From Erythrobacter longus (GTDB lineage: Bacteria > Pseudomonadota > Alphaproteobacteria > Sphingomonadales > Sphingomonadaceae), in the NCBI RefSeq assembly GCF_000715015.1, contig NZ_JMIW01000001.1:186001-250000 (forward strand): DNA of 64,000 nt, written 5' to 3'. The position numbers and the translations under genes were made by a program. Numbering within the stretch: the first letter of the stretch is position 1; the number at the start of each line of letters is the position of its first letter. The notes under the pieces were generated by a model. It was not told where the DNA came from, ran no database searches, and worked only from the letters and a program-made list of their open reading frames with translations. Shown one piece after another: positions 43,022-51,244 of this stretch.

Positions 43022-44068
43022 TCAGGCCAGCAGGTCCTCTAACCCATAGAAACCCTTCGCGTTCCCGGCATAGAGCGCAGCTTTCTCATCATCGCTGGCA
43101 TCGGCTGTGATGCGCTTGAATGTGTTCCAGAGCACCGAATAGCTCGCGCCCCAGCGATCCACTGGATAATTGCTTTCAAACATGGCGCGGTTTGTGCCGA
43201 ACGCCTCAATGCAGGTTTCGATGTAAGGCTTCCAAAGAGGGGCGAGCTTTTCAGAAGTCCAGCCCGCAGCAGGTCCCTCTGGTGGCAAATCGCAATTGTG
43301 CATCGCAAGCCCGCCAAGCTTCACCATGACATTCTCGCACTTGCCCAGCTCCATGATTGCCTCGCGCCAGATCGGAAAGCGCTCTTCAAGCTTGCCGGAA
43401 TAGCTCGCATTGCCAAGCGGTGTTCCGCAGTGGTCAAGGCAGATCGGCGTGTCAGGAAAGGCGCGGGCGAGGTCGATGACGTCGCCGATTTGCGGCTCCA
43501 ATATCCACGCATCAAAGGTCATGCCGCGCCTGCCCAATTCAGCGAACCCTTCGCGGAATGTCGCATCACGGTAAAGCTCTGGCGGCGCATGGAAGGGAGG
43601 GCCCAGCACTTCCGGGTCGGCGTCCCATGCTCCCTGATGACGAATACCCTTGAAGCGGGATGGGGCGGCGGCCTTCAACGCATCGAGCACTTCGCCCGCC
43701 TTTGCGCCCAGCATCAAATCCGCAAGGCCTACAATGCCAGCACAAAGCCGCGCATCGCCATAAAGGCCGCTTGCGCTCTGCGCGGCAACGCCGTTCACAT
43801 ATTCAACCTCGCCAACAGGTTTCAGCGCGTCGCCATAGGCCCCGTTGTAGAACGCGCCGCACTCCATAAAGACGGTGCCGATGACATTGTGACCGCTGCC
43901 GGAAACCTCTGCGTTGAACTGGTCGAAAGTGTAATGCGCGACCGGGACCAGCGTTTCGATAAAGCGGTGGTGAGGTTCCGGAAACATCGGCATCATCGGG
44001 CGCAGGTCCCACAGGTGATGATGCGGGTCGATGATCGGCAGGTCAGCTTCCAGAATGGCTTCGGTCAT
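43022..44068 (-). CDS. Amidohydrolase family protein (LigI/TIM-barrel lactonase-like)
   Basis: A 348-residue metal-dependent hydrolase. The N-terminal metal motif is IIDPHHHLWDL (HxH), and downstream ligands include FKGIRHQGAW, ICLDHCGTPLG and the FESNYPVDRWG aspartate. This matches the 2-pyrone-4,6-dicarboxylate lactonase/sulfolactone lactonase-type amidohydrolase group. It lies upstream of, and probably in an operon with, the nitronate monooxygenase. Exact substrate unknown. Confidence 0.85.
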   Translation of the reverse strand: MTEAILEADLPIIDPHHHLWDLRPMMPMFPEPHHRFIETLVPVAHYTFDQFNAEVSGSGHNVIGTVFMECGAFYNGAYGDALKPVGEVEYVNGVAAQSASGLYGDARLCAGIVGLADLMLGAKAGEVLDALKAAAPSRFKGIRHQGAWDADPEVLGPPFHAPPELYRDATFREGFAELGRRGMTFDAWILEPQIGDVIDLARAFPDTPICLDHCGTPLGNASYSGKLEERFPIWREAIMELGKCENVMVKLGGLAMHNCDLPPEGPAAGWTSEKLAPLWKPYIETCIEAFGTNRAMFESNYPVDRWGASYSVLWNTFKRITADASDDEKAALYAGNAKGFYGLEDLLA

Positions 44069-44132
44069 ATGCGGTCTCTCTTCCCGGAGTTATGAAGTGG
44101 GCTATAGCCTTGTTTTAATGACATTATACGGC

Positions 44133-44164
44133 AGTTTTGACACACTTGGGACACTGTCCAGGGC
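44133..44164 (+). repeat. Dispersed intergenic repeat, copy 2
   Basis: Reverse-complement partner of 4068-4099, 30 of 32 bases identical. It sits in the 228-bp gap between the amidohydrolase start and the serine hydrolase end. Confidence 0.7.
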
Positions 44165-44296
44165 GTGAAAAACTATTGATGCAATCAGGGCATGAAAAAG
44201 GCAACAAAGGCGAAGCAAAACAAGCATGCGCGAGACGTTAGACGGTGGCTCAAGTGTAGGAAACTACCAACTGCGCGGTTTTGCGAAACGGAGTTT

Positions 44297-45484
44297 TCAA
44301 AGCGGGTTCAGGCCGTAAACCACTGCTTTGTTGAGCAGGGCGGCGCTGGGCGTGTTGCCTATGGAAACGACAACCCTCGCCGCCGTATTTGCTGTTGCCG
44401 GTCGCGCCAGAAAGTGGCTTCTGTAGCCTGCATTTGCGCCGGTGTGTGATATACCCACCACAGCACCTTCTTTATCCAGTTTCAGCATTGTGCCCAAACC
44501 ATAGTGTGTCGGGCCTTCGCCGGTTTTCCAACCTGTTTCCATCTGCGGTGTTACCATTACTTTGGCCACAGTCGAAGGGATAGGAGATTCCAGCCCCTCC
44601 GATGCTATGAGCAACGCCAACGCAAAGCGCGCATAGTCCTCAGATGTGCTCCAGAGGCCTGCGGCGGCTTGCTCGGGATAATTGTGCCAGGAATCTGTGA
44701 GTGAGGAGAAAAGACCCTGTGTCGGAGCAACGGGCGCGTCTGCACCAGTGATCTTGCCCGGTCCGTTATGCGTGTCGTCAATCGGCTGTGCAAAGGTGCT
44801 GTGTTCCATGCCCAGAGGTTTCAACAGAAGTTCATCTGCAAGCTGGGTGAAATCTTTACCGGACACATCCTGAGCCCATAATTGCGCAATGCTATATCCC
44901 CCACCTGAATAGCGAAACCTGCCGGGCACCCCATCGAACGCCAGAGCTGACTCAAAGAAACGCGGCGGTGAAGAGATCACTTCCAGAAGGCCAGGAACAT
45001 CTTGCTCTCGCGGGTAGCCAGCATAGCCGGATTGGGAGGCGCCAGTAGTATGCGACAGAAGCTGTCGAAGCGTGATAACTCTGTCACCCCCTTCAAGGGA
45101 GGTGATGTCAAACGATGAAATCTGCGACCTGATATCATCGTCAAGGCCAACACCCGATAGCTCTGCCTGGATCATGATAACTGCGGCTGCGACGGTTTTG
45201 GAAAGGCTTGCGGCTTGCATCATAGCGCCTTCTTCGGAACGTCCGAAATGAAGAGTATGGGCACGCTCGCCGGAATCAATAGATGTGATGGCCAAAGCAG
45301 TAACCTGAAGATTTTCAGCCTCTAGAGCGATCAGTGATACAACCTGGTGTTTTTGAGCTTTGCCAAGCTTCTGGGCGAAGGCTGGACTTATTTCGGGAGC
45401 CGGAAAGCCGGTCACATAGGCCGCGCCGCCAAGCAGCAGTAAGCCTGACACTACGAACACAGCAATTGCTCTGCGGATTATCAT
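44297..45484 (-). CDS. Beta-lactamase-family serine hydrolase (class C/esterase type)
   Basis: A 395-residue exported protein with an N-terminal membrane/signal helix (AIAVFVVSGLLLLGGAAYVTG). The nucleophile motif SxxK is SLSK (in AASLSKTV), the second motif is the tyrosine in YSGGGYS, and the third is HTGANAG, as in penicillin-binding-protein-like esterases. Function ranges from D-aminopeptidase to esterase. ATG 45484 with AAGGG upstream is preferred; the longer frame would overlap leuA by 11 bp. Confidence 0.85.
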   Translation of the reverse strand: MIIRRAIAVFVVSGLLLLGGAAYVTGFPAPEISPAFAQKLGKAQKHQVVSLIALEAENLQVTALAITSIDSGERAHTLHFGRSEEGAMMQAASLSKTVAAAVIMIQAELSGVGLDDDIRSQISSFDITSLEGGDRVITLRQLLSHTTGASQSGYAGYPREQDVPGLLEVISSPPRFFESALAFDGVPGRFRYSGGGYSIAQLWAQDVSGKDFTQLADELLLKPLGMEHSTFAQPIDDTHNGPGKITGADAPVAPTQGLFSSLTDSWHNYPEQAAAGLWSTSEDYARFALALLIASEGLESPIPSTVAKVMVTPQMETGWKTGEGPTHYGLGTMLKLDKEGAVVGISHTGANAGYRSHFLARPATANTAARVVVSIGNTPSAALLNKAVVYGLNPL

Positions 45485-45503
45485 TCGCGCAGCCCTTACA
45501 TCG

Positions 45504-47174
45504 TTAGTCAGCAACCGCCGAGTTTGCCGCGCTTAGAACGGCGCGCACGCTGGCGGTTGCGACGTCTTCGTCTATGCCGCAGCCCCAGATAATGCGGTCG
45601 CCAGATTGGCACATGAGATAGGCCGCTGCCTTCGCATCACGCCCTGTGCCAAGCGCGTGCTCGGTGTAGTCGAGCACCTTCAAATCCAGGTCGAACGCAT
45701 CTTCCAGAGTGGTGACGACGCTCGAGATGAGGCCGTTGCCTCTGCCCGATACGCTTTGCGTGCCGCCATCAACCGCGATCTTGCCAGCAAACAGGCGCGT
45801 CCCGTCAGAGGCCCGGCTTTCTTCATAATCTTCCAGTTGGAATTTTTGCTCCTGCGTGTCGACGTGGTAAGCGCCCTTGAACGCGTCCCAAATGTCGGCA
45901 GCGTTCAATTCGCGACCAATATCGTCTGCCATATGCTGGACATGGCGGGAAAAGTCCGCCTGCATCTTCTTGGGCAGTTTGAGGCCCTGATCCTGTTCCA
46001 ATACCCATGCAAATCCGCCTTTGCCGCTTTGTGAATTGACGCGGATGACCGCCTCGTAGTCGCGGCCCAAGTCTGCTGGGTCGATTGGCAGATAAGGGAC
46101 ACGCCAAAGTTCGTCATTCTGCATATCGTGGGCTTCAAAGCCCTTTTTAATGGCGTCTTGGTGGCTGCCGGAAAATGCTGTGAAAACGAGTTCGCCGCCA
46201 TAAGGGTGGCGTTGATGGACGGGCAGGTCGTTGCAATATTCGACTGTCTCGATCACGCGGTCGATGTCGGAGAAATCAAGCTGCGGATCGACGCCTTGCG
46301 TGTACAAATTGAGCGCCATCGTCACGAGGCAGCAATTGCCGGTGCGTTCGCCATTTCCAAACAGGCACCCCTCAACCCGGTCTGCGCCCGCCATCAGGCC
46401 AAGTTCCGCCGCAGCCACACCCGTGCCGCGATCATTGTGGGTGTGAAGCGAGATGACCGCGCTCTCACGATTGGGCAGGTGCTTGCAGAAATACTCGATC
46501 TGATCGGCGTAAATATTGGGGGTCGCTGCCTCAACCGTTGCGGGCAGGTTCAAGATGATCGGCTTGTCCGGCGTGGGCTGGAGCACTTCCATCACGGCCG
46601 CACACACTTCGATGGAGAAGTCGATTTCGGCGGTCGAAAAAGTTTCTGGCGAATATTGGAAATGCCAATCGGTGTCAGGCTGCGCGGCGGCGCAATCGCG
46701 CATAACCTTGGCGCCCGTCATGGCAATCTCGCGCACTTCGTCCTTGGACATGCGAAATACAATATCGCGCCACGCAGGGCTGACCGCGTTATAGAGGTGG
46801 ACGATGGCCGCGCGTGCGCCGCGAAGGCTTTCAAAAGAGGTGCGGATCAGATCTTCGCGTGACTGGGTGAGCACTTGGATAGTTACATCCTCGGGCACCG
46901 CACCAGACTGAACCAGCCCTGAGATAAAATCGAACTCAGTCGCGCCAGCGCTGGGAAAGCCAACCTCGATCTCTTTCACGCCCACTTCGACCAGAAGATC
47001 GAAGAAACGCCGTTTTTTGACCCCATCCATGGGATCGATAATCGACTGATTGCCGTCGCGAAGATCGGTGGAGAGCCAGCGCGGCGCTTTATCAATGATG
47101 CGCGAGGGCCATTGGCGGTCCGGCAAATTGATTTGCGGGAAGGGGCGGTATTTGTGCGATGGATTTTTCAACAT
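45504..47174 (-). CDS. leuA: 2-isopropylmalate synthase
   Basis: First dedicated enzyme of leucine synthesis: condenses 2-oxoisovalerate with acetyl-CoA. The 556 residues match the LeuA type 2 clade. HMGL-like barrel motifs are LSTDLRDGNQS, EVGFPSAGATEFDF, SLHTHNDRGTGVAAAELGLMAGADRVEG and the GNGERTGN loop. A C-terminal regulatory domain (about 425-556) should give leucine feedback inhibition. The Leu-rich leader ORF at 47297-47365 upstream suggests attenuation. Confidence 0.95.
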   Translation of the reverse strand: MLKNPSHKYRPFPQINLPDRQWPSRIIDKAPRWLSTDLRDGNQSIIDPMDGVKKRRFFDLLVEVGVKEIEVGFPSAGATEFDFISGLVQSGAVPEDVTIQVLTQSREDLIRTSFESLRGARAAIVHLYNAVSPAWRDIVFRMSKDEVREIAMTGAKVMRDCAAAQPDTDWHFQYSPETFSTAEIDFSIEVCAAVMEVLQPTPDKPIILNLPATVEAATPNIYADQIEYFCKHLPNRESAVISLHTHNDRGTGVAAAELGLMAGADRVEGCLFGNGERTGNCCLVTMALNLYTQGVDPQLDFSDIDRVIETVEYCNDLPVHQRHPYGGELVFTAFSGSHQDAIKKGFEAHDMQNDELWRVPYLPIDPADLGRDYEAVIRVNSQSGKGGFAWVLEQDQGLKLPKKMQADFSRHVQHMADDIGRELNAADIWDAFKGAYHVDTQEQKFQLEDYEESRASDGTRLFAGKIAVDGGTQSVSGRGNGLISSVVTTLEDAFDLDLKVLDYTEHALGTGRDAKAAAYLMCQSGDRIIWGCGIDEDVATASVRAVLSAANSAVAD

Positions 47175-47212
47175 GGCTTAGACTTACTCGGTGGGACTTG
47201 CTCATTGGGGCT

Positions 47213-47235
47213 GATCACTTGTGATGAAAGTGATC
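47213..47235 (-). promoter_or_regulatory. leuA: Hairpin between the leuA leader ORF and leuA
   Basis: Perfect 8-bp stem GATCACTT/AAGTGATC with a 7-nt loop. No T-tract follows on the leuA strand, so it is not a classical terminator; it could be a pause or alternative structure. Confidence 0.45.
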
Positions 47236-47296
47236 GCGTGATGGCTTTAACTGGACCCTTGAACGGTGGGCCGCGCCATTGTCCTGCGCAAACGCC

Positions 47297-47365
47297 CTAT
47301 GCCGCCCAAGGGCGCATAAGTCGTAGTAGGAGAGCTTTCCCGAAAGTGGCGGGGCCGTAAGTCAT
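47297..47365 (-). CDS. Candidate leuA leader peptide
   Basis: A 22-residue ORF, MTYGPATFGKALLLRLMRPW plus two alanines. Codons 12-14 and 16 are Leu CTC, CTA, CTA and CTT, a run that includes CTA, a rare codon at this GC content. It starts 191 bp before leuA. The upstream ribosome-binding site is weak. The Leu cluster in a short upstream ORF is the hallmark of ribosome-mediated attenuation. Confidence 0.55.
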   Translation of the reverse strand: MTYGPATFGKALLLRLMRPWAA

Positions 47366-47563
47366 GCGCACAGTCTTTGCCCAATTGTGCGATCAGCGCA
47401 AGCCGCTCAGCGCCGTAAAACAGCCAATTTCAAACCAATTTGACAATTTTTCTGACGAAAGGTGTTTTTTCTGTAACCATCGTGAGTGGACTGGCGAAAA
47501 GGCAAGTGACCCAGCAATCAGGCTGCTGGGATATTTGAAGTTACTCTAACGGAGGATACCCCG

Positions 47564-48136
47564 ATGAAGAAATCACTTTTTACTCTCGCCCTTTTGGCCA
47601 CTGTTGCTGCTTGCAGTGCGCCCGCTGAAAACGCTGCTGAAGGCGCCAATAACGAAGACAGCATGGTGGCCGCTGAAGGCGCAGCTTTAGAAGGCCCAGC
47701 GCTTTTCGCTGATCTGGGCGGTGAAGCGCAAAACCCGATCTACACCGAAAACATTGGCGATACGCTTGCCGTGCGCGGCTATGACGTTGTCAGCTATTTC
47801 GTAGGCGATGGCACACCGACCGTTGGCAATGAAGATCTCACCGTTCGCTATGACGGTTTTGATTATCGCTTTGCGAATGAAGACAATGCGAAAGCCTTTG
47901 TCGAAAATCCTGCAAAATACGCACCCGCATATGGCGGTTACTGCGCATGGGCCATCGGCGCGAACGATGCTCTTGCACCGGGCGATCCAGAAGTCTTCGA
48001 AATCGTCGACGGCAAGCTCTACCTGAACTTTAACAAGGATGTTCAGGCGAACTGGGAAAAAGACATCCCCGGCTTCATCGAGAAGGGTGATGTGAACTAT
48101 CCAACCCACTCAGCCGATGAGCACTTCAAAAGCTAA
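47564..48136 (+). CDS. YHS-domain lipoprotein
   Basis: A 190-residue secreted protein. The signal peptide ends in the lipobox VAAC (Cys17). The C-terminal half is a YHS-type domain: VRGYDVVSYFVGDGTP, YRFANEDNAKAFVENPAKYAPAYGGYCAWAI. YHS domains bind metals (often copper) or heme-like ligands in exported proteins. A paralogue with the same core lies at 50169. Confidence 0.85.
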   Translation: MKKSLFTLALLATVAACSAPAENAAEGANNEDSMVAAEGAALEGPALFADLGGEAQNPIYTENIGDTLAVRGYDVVSYFVGDGTPTVGNEDLTVRYDGFDYRFANEDNAKAFVENPAKYAPAYGGYCAWAIGANDALAPGDPEVFEIVDGKLYLNFNKDVQANWEKDIPGFIEKGDVNYPTHSADEHFKS

Positions 48137-48154
48137 TCGCTGAACCTGAAAAAC

Positions 48155-48199
48155 AAGAAGCCCGGTGCTGATCGCGAAGATTGGCGCCGGGCTTTCTTG
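48155..48199. terminator. Terminator between the YHS gene and the converging lipoprotein gene
   Basis: An 11-bp stem (AAGCCCGGTGC with GCGCCGGGCTT, one G-U pair) and a 15-nt loop, followed by TCTTGT; AACAAG on the other side lets it work in both directions. Confidence 0.75.
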
Positions 48200-48212
48200 T
48201 ACGCTTTGCGGT

Positions 48213-48665
48213 TCAACCGCAGCGTGCGTCGCGGATAATGTTCAGATTGTCGATCATAATGCTGAGGCGAGCGCTAGTGGGGTCAGGATTGACCACCGCG
48301 CTCCCCGGCATAACAAAGCGCACCGATTCTGCACCCGTTGCTGCCTCGAGAATGGCATTACGCGTGGCCTCATCGGCAGGTTGACCGATAAAAGGCTCCA
48401 TCAGATTGGCAGCGCAAATGGAACTGTTCGGATCGGTCATTGTGCCGGGCACATAAGGGCCAGGAACTGCGCCGGGCAGAGGCGCTGCAACAGTTGGAGC
48501 GGTCAACGGCTCGTTTACCGGAGTGGCTGCGGGTGCCGCAGGTTTGGCGCCATTGATGCGAGCTGCAAAATCGTCCGCATTGTTCGACCCGCTGTCAGGG
48601 CTGGCATTGCAGGCCGACAGGGTTAGCAACAACGAAGTGGCGAGGAAGATTGCGGGCGTTCTCAT
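48213..48665 (-). CDS. I78-type peptidase-inhibitor-like lipoprotein
   Basis: A 150-residue secreted protein. Lipobox LSAC (Cys19) is followed by a low-complexity Ala/Pro linker (about 45-85). The C-terminal 60 residues resemble the inhibitor I78 fold: EPFIGQPADEATRNAILEA, VRFVMPGSAV, RLSIMIDNLNII ending in CG. I78 proteins inhibit serine proteases in other genera. I start at ATG 48665 (AGGGAT upstream) instead of 48686. Confidence 0.65.
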   Translation of the reverse strand: MRTPAIFLATSLLLTLSACNASPDSGSNNADDFAARINGAKPAAPAATPVNEPLTAPTVAAPLPGAVPGPYVPGTMTDPNSSICAANLMEPFIGQPADEATRNAILEAATGAESVRFVMPGSAVVNPDPTSARLSIMIDNLNIIRDARCG

Positions 48666-48699
48666 GGCCGATATCCCTAGGCTCATTGCTTTGACAATT

Positions 48700-49857
48700 T
48701 CAAGACATACGCCGTGATCGAAGGCGCTCCGATGTGAGTTGGTCCACCGACGTCACTCCCATCAAACGCATCCCGCGCTCGATTTCATCTTTAAGGATGG
48801 AAAGCGCACGTTCGACACCGTCCTGACCCGCAGCAGCGAGCGCGTAGAGGTAAAGCCTCCCGCCTGACGCAGCCGTTGCTCCGGTGCACAAGGCCTTCAA
48901 AGCGTGAGTGCCGCGCCTCACACCGCCATCACAGATGATTTCAATTTCGCCGCCGACTTCTGAAACGATTTCTGGCAGTTGATCGAACGGTGCACGGCTC
49001 CCGTCCAATTGGCGCCCACCGTGGTTGGAGATCATGATCGCATCCGCGCCGATCTCAACCGCGCGCCGTGCATCGCCTGCGCTCATCACGCCCTTGAGGA
49101 CAAAAGTGCCGCCCCATTGTTCGCGGATGCTAGCAGCGGTGCGCCAGTCCATCGAGGTGTCGAGCATGGTGTTGAAATATTCCGCTATACTGACAGCCTC
49201 GCGCGAGCCCTCGCTCACATGGGTGTCGAGATTGGGCAGGCGGAATTCCTCACGCAAAAGGTAATCCAGCGTCCAACGTGGCCGGGTGGCATAGCTCCAA
49301 ATGCTTGCCGGGGTAAAACGGGGCGGGGTGGTAAAGCCGCTGCGCAAACACCGCTCCCGCTTGCCCGAAACTATAGTGTCGACGGTGAGGGCGAGCGCAT
49401 CGAATTTGGCCGCCTGACACCGCTCGATCATATGGGTGTTTAGGCCCTTGTCCTTGTGGACGTAGAGCTGGAACATCTTCGGACCATTGGTAAGCGCTGC
49501 AATCTCTTCGATGGAACGGGTGGCAAGGCTGGAAATCCCGAACCACAGGCCGAATTTTTCAGCCGCCTTGGCAACCGCCGTCTCTCCCTGCCAATGAAAG
49601 GCGCGTTGGACGGCGGTAGGCGACAGGATGAGGGGAAGGGCGCTTTTACGGCCAAGGATGGTGCAAGAGGTGTCAATCGTCTCCACCCCGGCCAGCACAT
49701 CGGGCACCAGGTCCACTGCATCAAAGCTTTGCGTATTGCGCGCTTTTGTCAGCTCATCGTCCGCCGCCCCGTCGATATAATCGAAAACAGGGAAGGGCAG
49801 CCGCGCCCGTGCAAGCTTTCTGAAGTCGTCGATATTGTGACAGTCGGTAAGACGCAT
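48700..49857 (-). CDS. FMN-dependent alpha-hydroxy-acid oxidase/dehydrogenase (LldD-like)
   Basis: A 385-residue TIM-barrel flavoprotein. Motifs: LPFPVFDYIDGAADDE, the FMN/substrate segment LALTVDT, the active-site ISNHGGRQLDGSRAPFDQLP (catalytic His) and CDGGVRRGTHALKAL. It probably oxidises L-lactate or another 2-hydroxy acid, feeding the respiratory chain. ATG 49857 preceded by GAGGG is preferred over the 46-residue longer frame. Confidence 0.87.
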   Translation of the reverse strand: MRLTDCHNIDDFRKLARARLPFPVFDYIDGAADDELTKARNTQSFDAVDLVPDVLAGVETIDTSCTILGRKSALPLILSPTAVQRAFHWQGETAVAKAAEKFGLWFGISSLATRSIEEIAALTNGPKMFQLYVHKDKGLNTHMIERCQAAKFDALALTVDTIVSGKRERCLRSGFTTPPRFTPASIWSYATRPRWTLDYLLREEFRLPNLDTHVSEGSREAVSIAEYFNTMLDTSMDWRTAASIREQWGGTFVLKGVMSAGDARRAVEIGADAIMISNHGGRQLDGSRAPFDQLPEIVSEVGGEIEIICDGGVRRGTHALKALCTGATAASGGRLYLYALAAAGQDGVERALSILKDEIERGMRLMGVTSVDQLTSERLRSRRMS

Positions 49858-50168
49858 AACCCTCGCTCTGAATATCCTCTCTGCCTCTGGCGCATAGTCT
49901 TGCCCCTGTCGAGGCGGTGAACGCAAATCGCCTACGCTGGGGGCAAAGCGGGGGCGAGATTGAGAATCTGAAAATTTTTTGTGCAGCACTGTCACCTTTT
50001 GCGCGGTGCCGGCGAAACAATAGATGTGCGCGGCTGCAAGGCGCTAATCAGGTTCTCGCCGGGTCCCCCCAAATACCGGCGTTCCCCCCTAGCACCCTTG
50101 CCCGAACAGCTCTTGCAGTCGCCGCACAACGCTTCTCCCCTAAGAAGCGGAATAAAAGGAGATTACAC
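49858..50168. other. Intergenic region upstream of the second YHS gene
   Basis: 311 bp separating the divergent oxidase and YHS genes. No gene, repeat or hairpin stands out. Confidence 0.5.
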
Positions 50169-50651
50169 ATGAAACTCAGGTATTTGGTGGCCGCTGCTGC
50201 CGCTATGCTCACCGCCCCTGTCGCAGTGAGCGCCCCCGCAATGGCCGATGGCGGCGTGTTTGTTGGAGTAGAAGGCGGCAATGTCGCCGTCAGCGGATAT
50301 GACACGGTCAGCTATTTCCAAGGTAACGGCAAACCCGTCCTTGGCAGCGCAAATTTCAAAGTTAAGCACGAAGGCGCGGTCTTCCATTTTTCAAGCCAGG
50401 CCAACGCAGACACGTTCAAAGCGAACCCCGACGCTTATGCCCCGCAATATGGCGGACACTGCGCATGGGCGATGAGCCGTGGCTCCCTCGCACCGGGCGA
50501 CCCCACGCTCTACAAAATTCACGGTGGCAAGCTCTATCTGAACTTCAACCGCGATGTTCAAACCACATGGCTTGGCGATATCGACGGCTTCATTTCCAAG
50601 TCTGACCCAGCCTGGGCGAAGGTGCCCGAGGGCAAGAAGTTCGGCGACTGA
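50169..50651 (+). CDS. Secreted YHS-domain protein
   Basis: A 160-residue protein with a cleavable signal peptide (AAAMLTAPVAVSAPAMA, cleavage about residue 26). The core VSGYDTVSYFQGNGKP and YAPQYGGHCAWAMSRG matches the lipoprotein YHS paralogue at 47564, and both end in a KLYLNFN-type segment. An AAAGGAG precedes the ATG at 8 bp. It is followed by the Cys-repeat gene, 110 bp downstream. Confidence 0.87.
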   Translation: MKLRYLVAAAAAMLTAPVAVSAPAMADGGVFVGVEGGNVAVSGYDTVSYFQGNGKPVLGSANFKVKHEGAVFHFSSQANADTFKANPDAYAPQYGGHCAWAMSRGSLAPGDPTLYKIHGGKLYLNFNRDVQTTWLGDIDGFISKSDPAWAKVPEGKKFGD

Positions 50652-50761
50652 TCCAAGTGATACCCCCTTGTGTGGCGGCTGCGTGCTTACCCTTCCTGCC
50701 TCCCCTGTGCAGGAGCAGCCGTCCACAATCCTACGACGTGTTTATTTGAGAGGAATACCCC

Positions 50762-51163
50762 ATGACTACTAAGACAAGTTTTGCAAAAATGTTGATGGTT
50801 GCAGGCGGCCTTGCTGCGGCAACGGCAGGCGCTCCAGCAATGGCTGATGTGCCTTGCGGCCCAAGCGGATTTTCAAACAGCAGTTCAGCGTCAAACGGTG
50901 GCTATTCAGAGCGCCGTGCAAATCGCGAAGCACGCCGTCAGGCGAAGGCTGATCGCAAGGCGGCTTGCGCTGCTGCTGCGTGCGCTGCGTCGGCCTGTGC
51001 TGGATCGGCGTGTGCTGCGTCTGCGTGCGCCGCATCGGCGTGTGCAGCATCAGCGTGCGCCGCATCGGCGTGTGCTGCGTCTGCCTGCGCCGCCTCTGCT
51101 TGTGAAGCTTCGGCCTGCGCTGCCTCTGGTTGCGCCGCCTCAGGGTGTGCGCCTGCTGCCTGA
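50762..51163 (+). CDS. Secreted cysteine-pentapeptide-repeat protein
   Basis: A 133-residue exported protein. The signal peptide (KMLMVAGGLAAATAGAPAMA) ends near residue 28. A short basic linker (ERRANREARRQAKADRK) leads to 13 cysteines spaced exactly every five residues (codons from 50966 to 51148), mostly CAASA, with CAGSA, CEASA and CAASG variants. Codons vary between units, so it is not just a recent DNA expansion. Good GAGAGGAA ribosome-binding site. No known family. It could be a metal-binding protein or a precursor peptide; see findings. Confidence 0.75.
   Translation: MTTKTSFAKMLMVAGGLAAATAGAPAMADVPCGPSGFSNSSSASNGGYSERRANREARRQAKADRKAACAAAACAASACAGSACAASACAASACAASACAASACAASACAASACEASACAASGCAASGCAPAA
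50966..51148 (+). repeat. 15-bp coding repeats (Cys-Ala-Ala-Ser-Ala)
   Basis: About 12 units of 15 bp; thirteen Cys codons lie at an exact 15-nt period. Synonymous variation (TGC/TGT, GCG/GCC/GCT/GCA) occurs between units. Confidence 0.85.
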
Positions 51164-51176
51164 CGGGCGCATGCGT

Positions 51177-51228
51177 GAGTGTGGTCGGGAGGACACTCCT
51201 CCTAGCTTCTTCCGGCCACACTCTTTCA
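51177..51228 (+). terminator. Possible terminator after the cysteine-repeat gene
   Basis: GAGTGTGG pairs with CCACACTC across about 33 nt that contain an inner GGAGG/CCTCC hairpin; TTTC follows. Only a short T-run, so moderate confidence. Confidence 0.55.
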
Positions 51229-51244
51229 CCTGTTACAAAGGTGC

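Larger units (their letters stand above)
47175..47563. other. Intergenic region between leuA and a YHS gene
   Basis: About 390 bp, divergent promoters for leuA (minus) and the YHS lipoprotein (plus). It holds the candidate leuA leader peptide and a hairpin at 47213-47235. No other gene is evident. Confidence 0.6.

Noticed and set aside
50966-51148. CRISPR array
   Set aside because: The regular repeats are 15 bp, coding and without spacers; no cas gene is present.
50769-51221. Minus-strand Arg/Gln/Thr-rich ORF opposite the cysteine-repeat gene
   Set aside because: Antisense reading of the 15-bp repeats, with no start signal or signal peptide.
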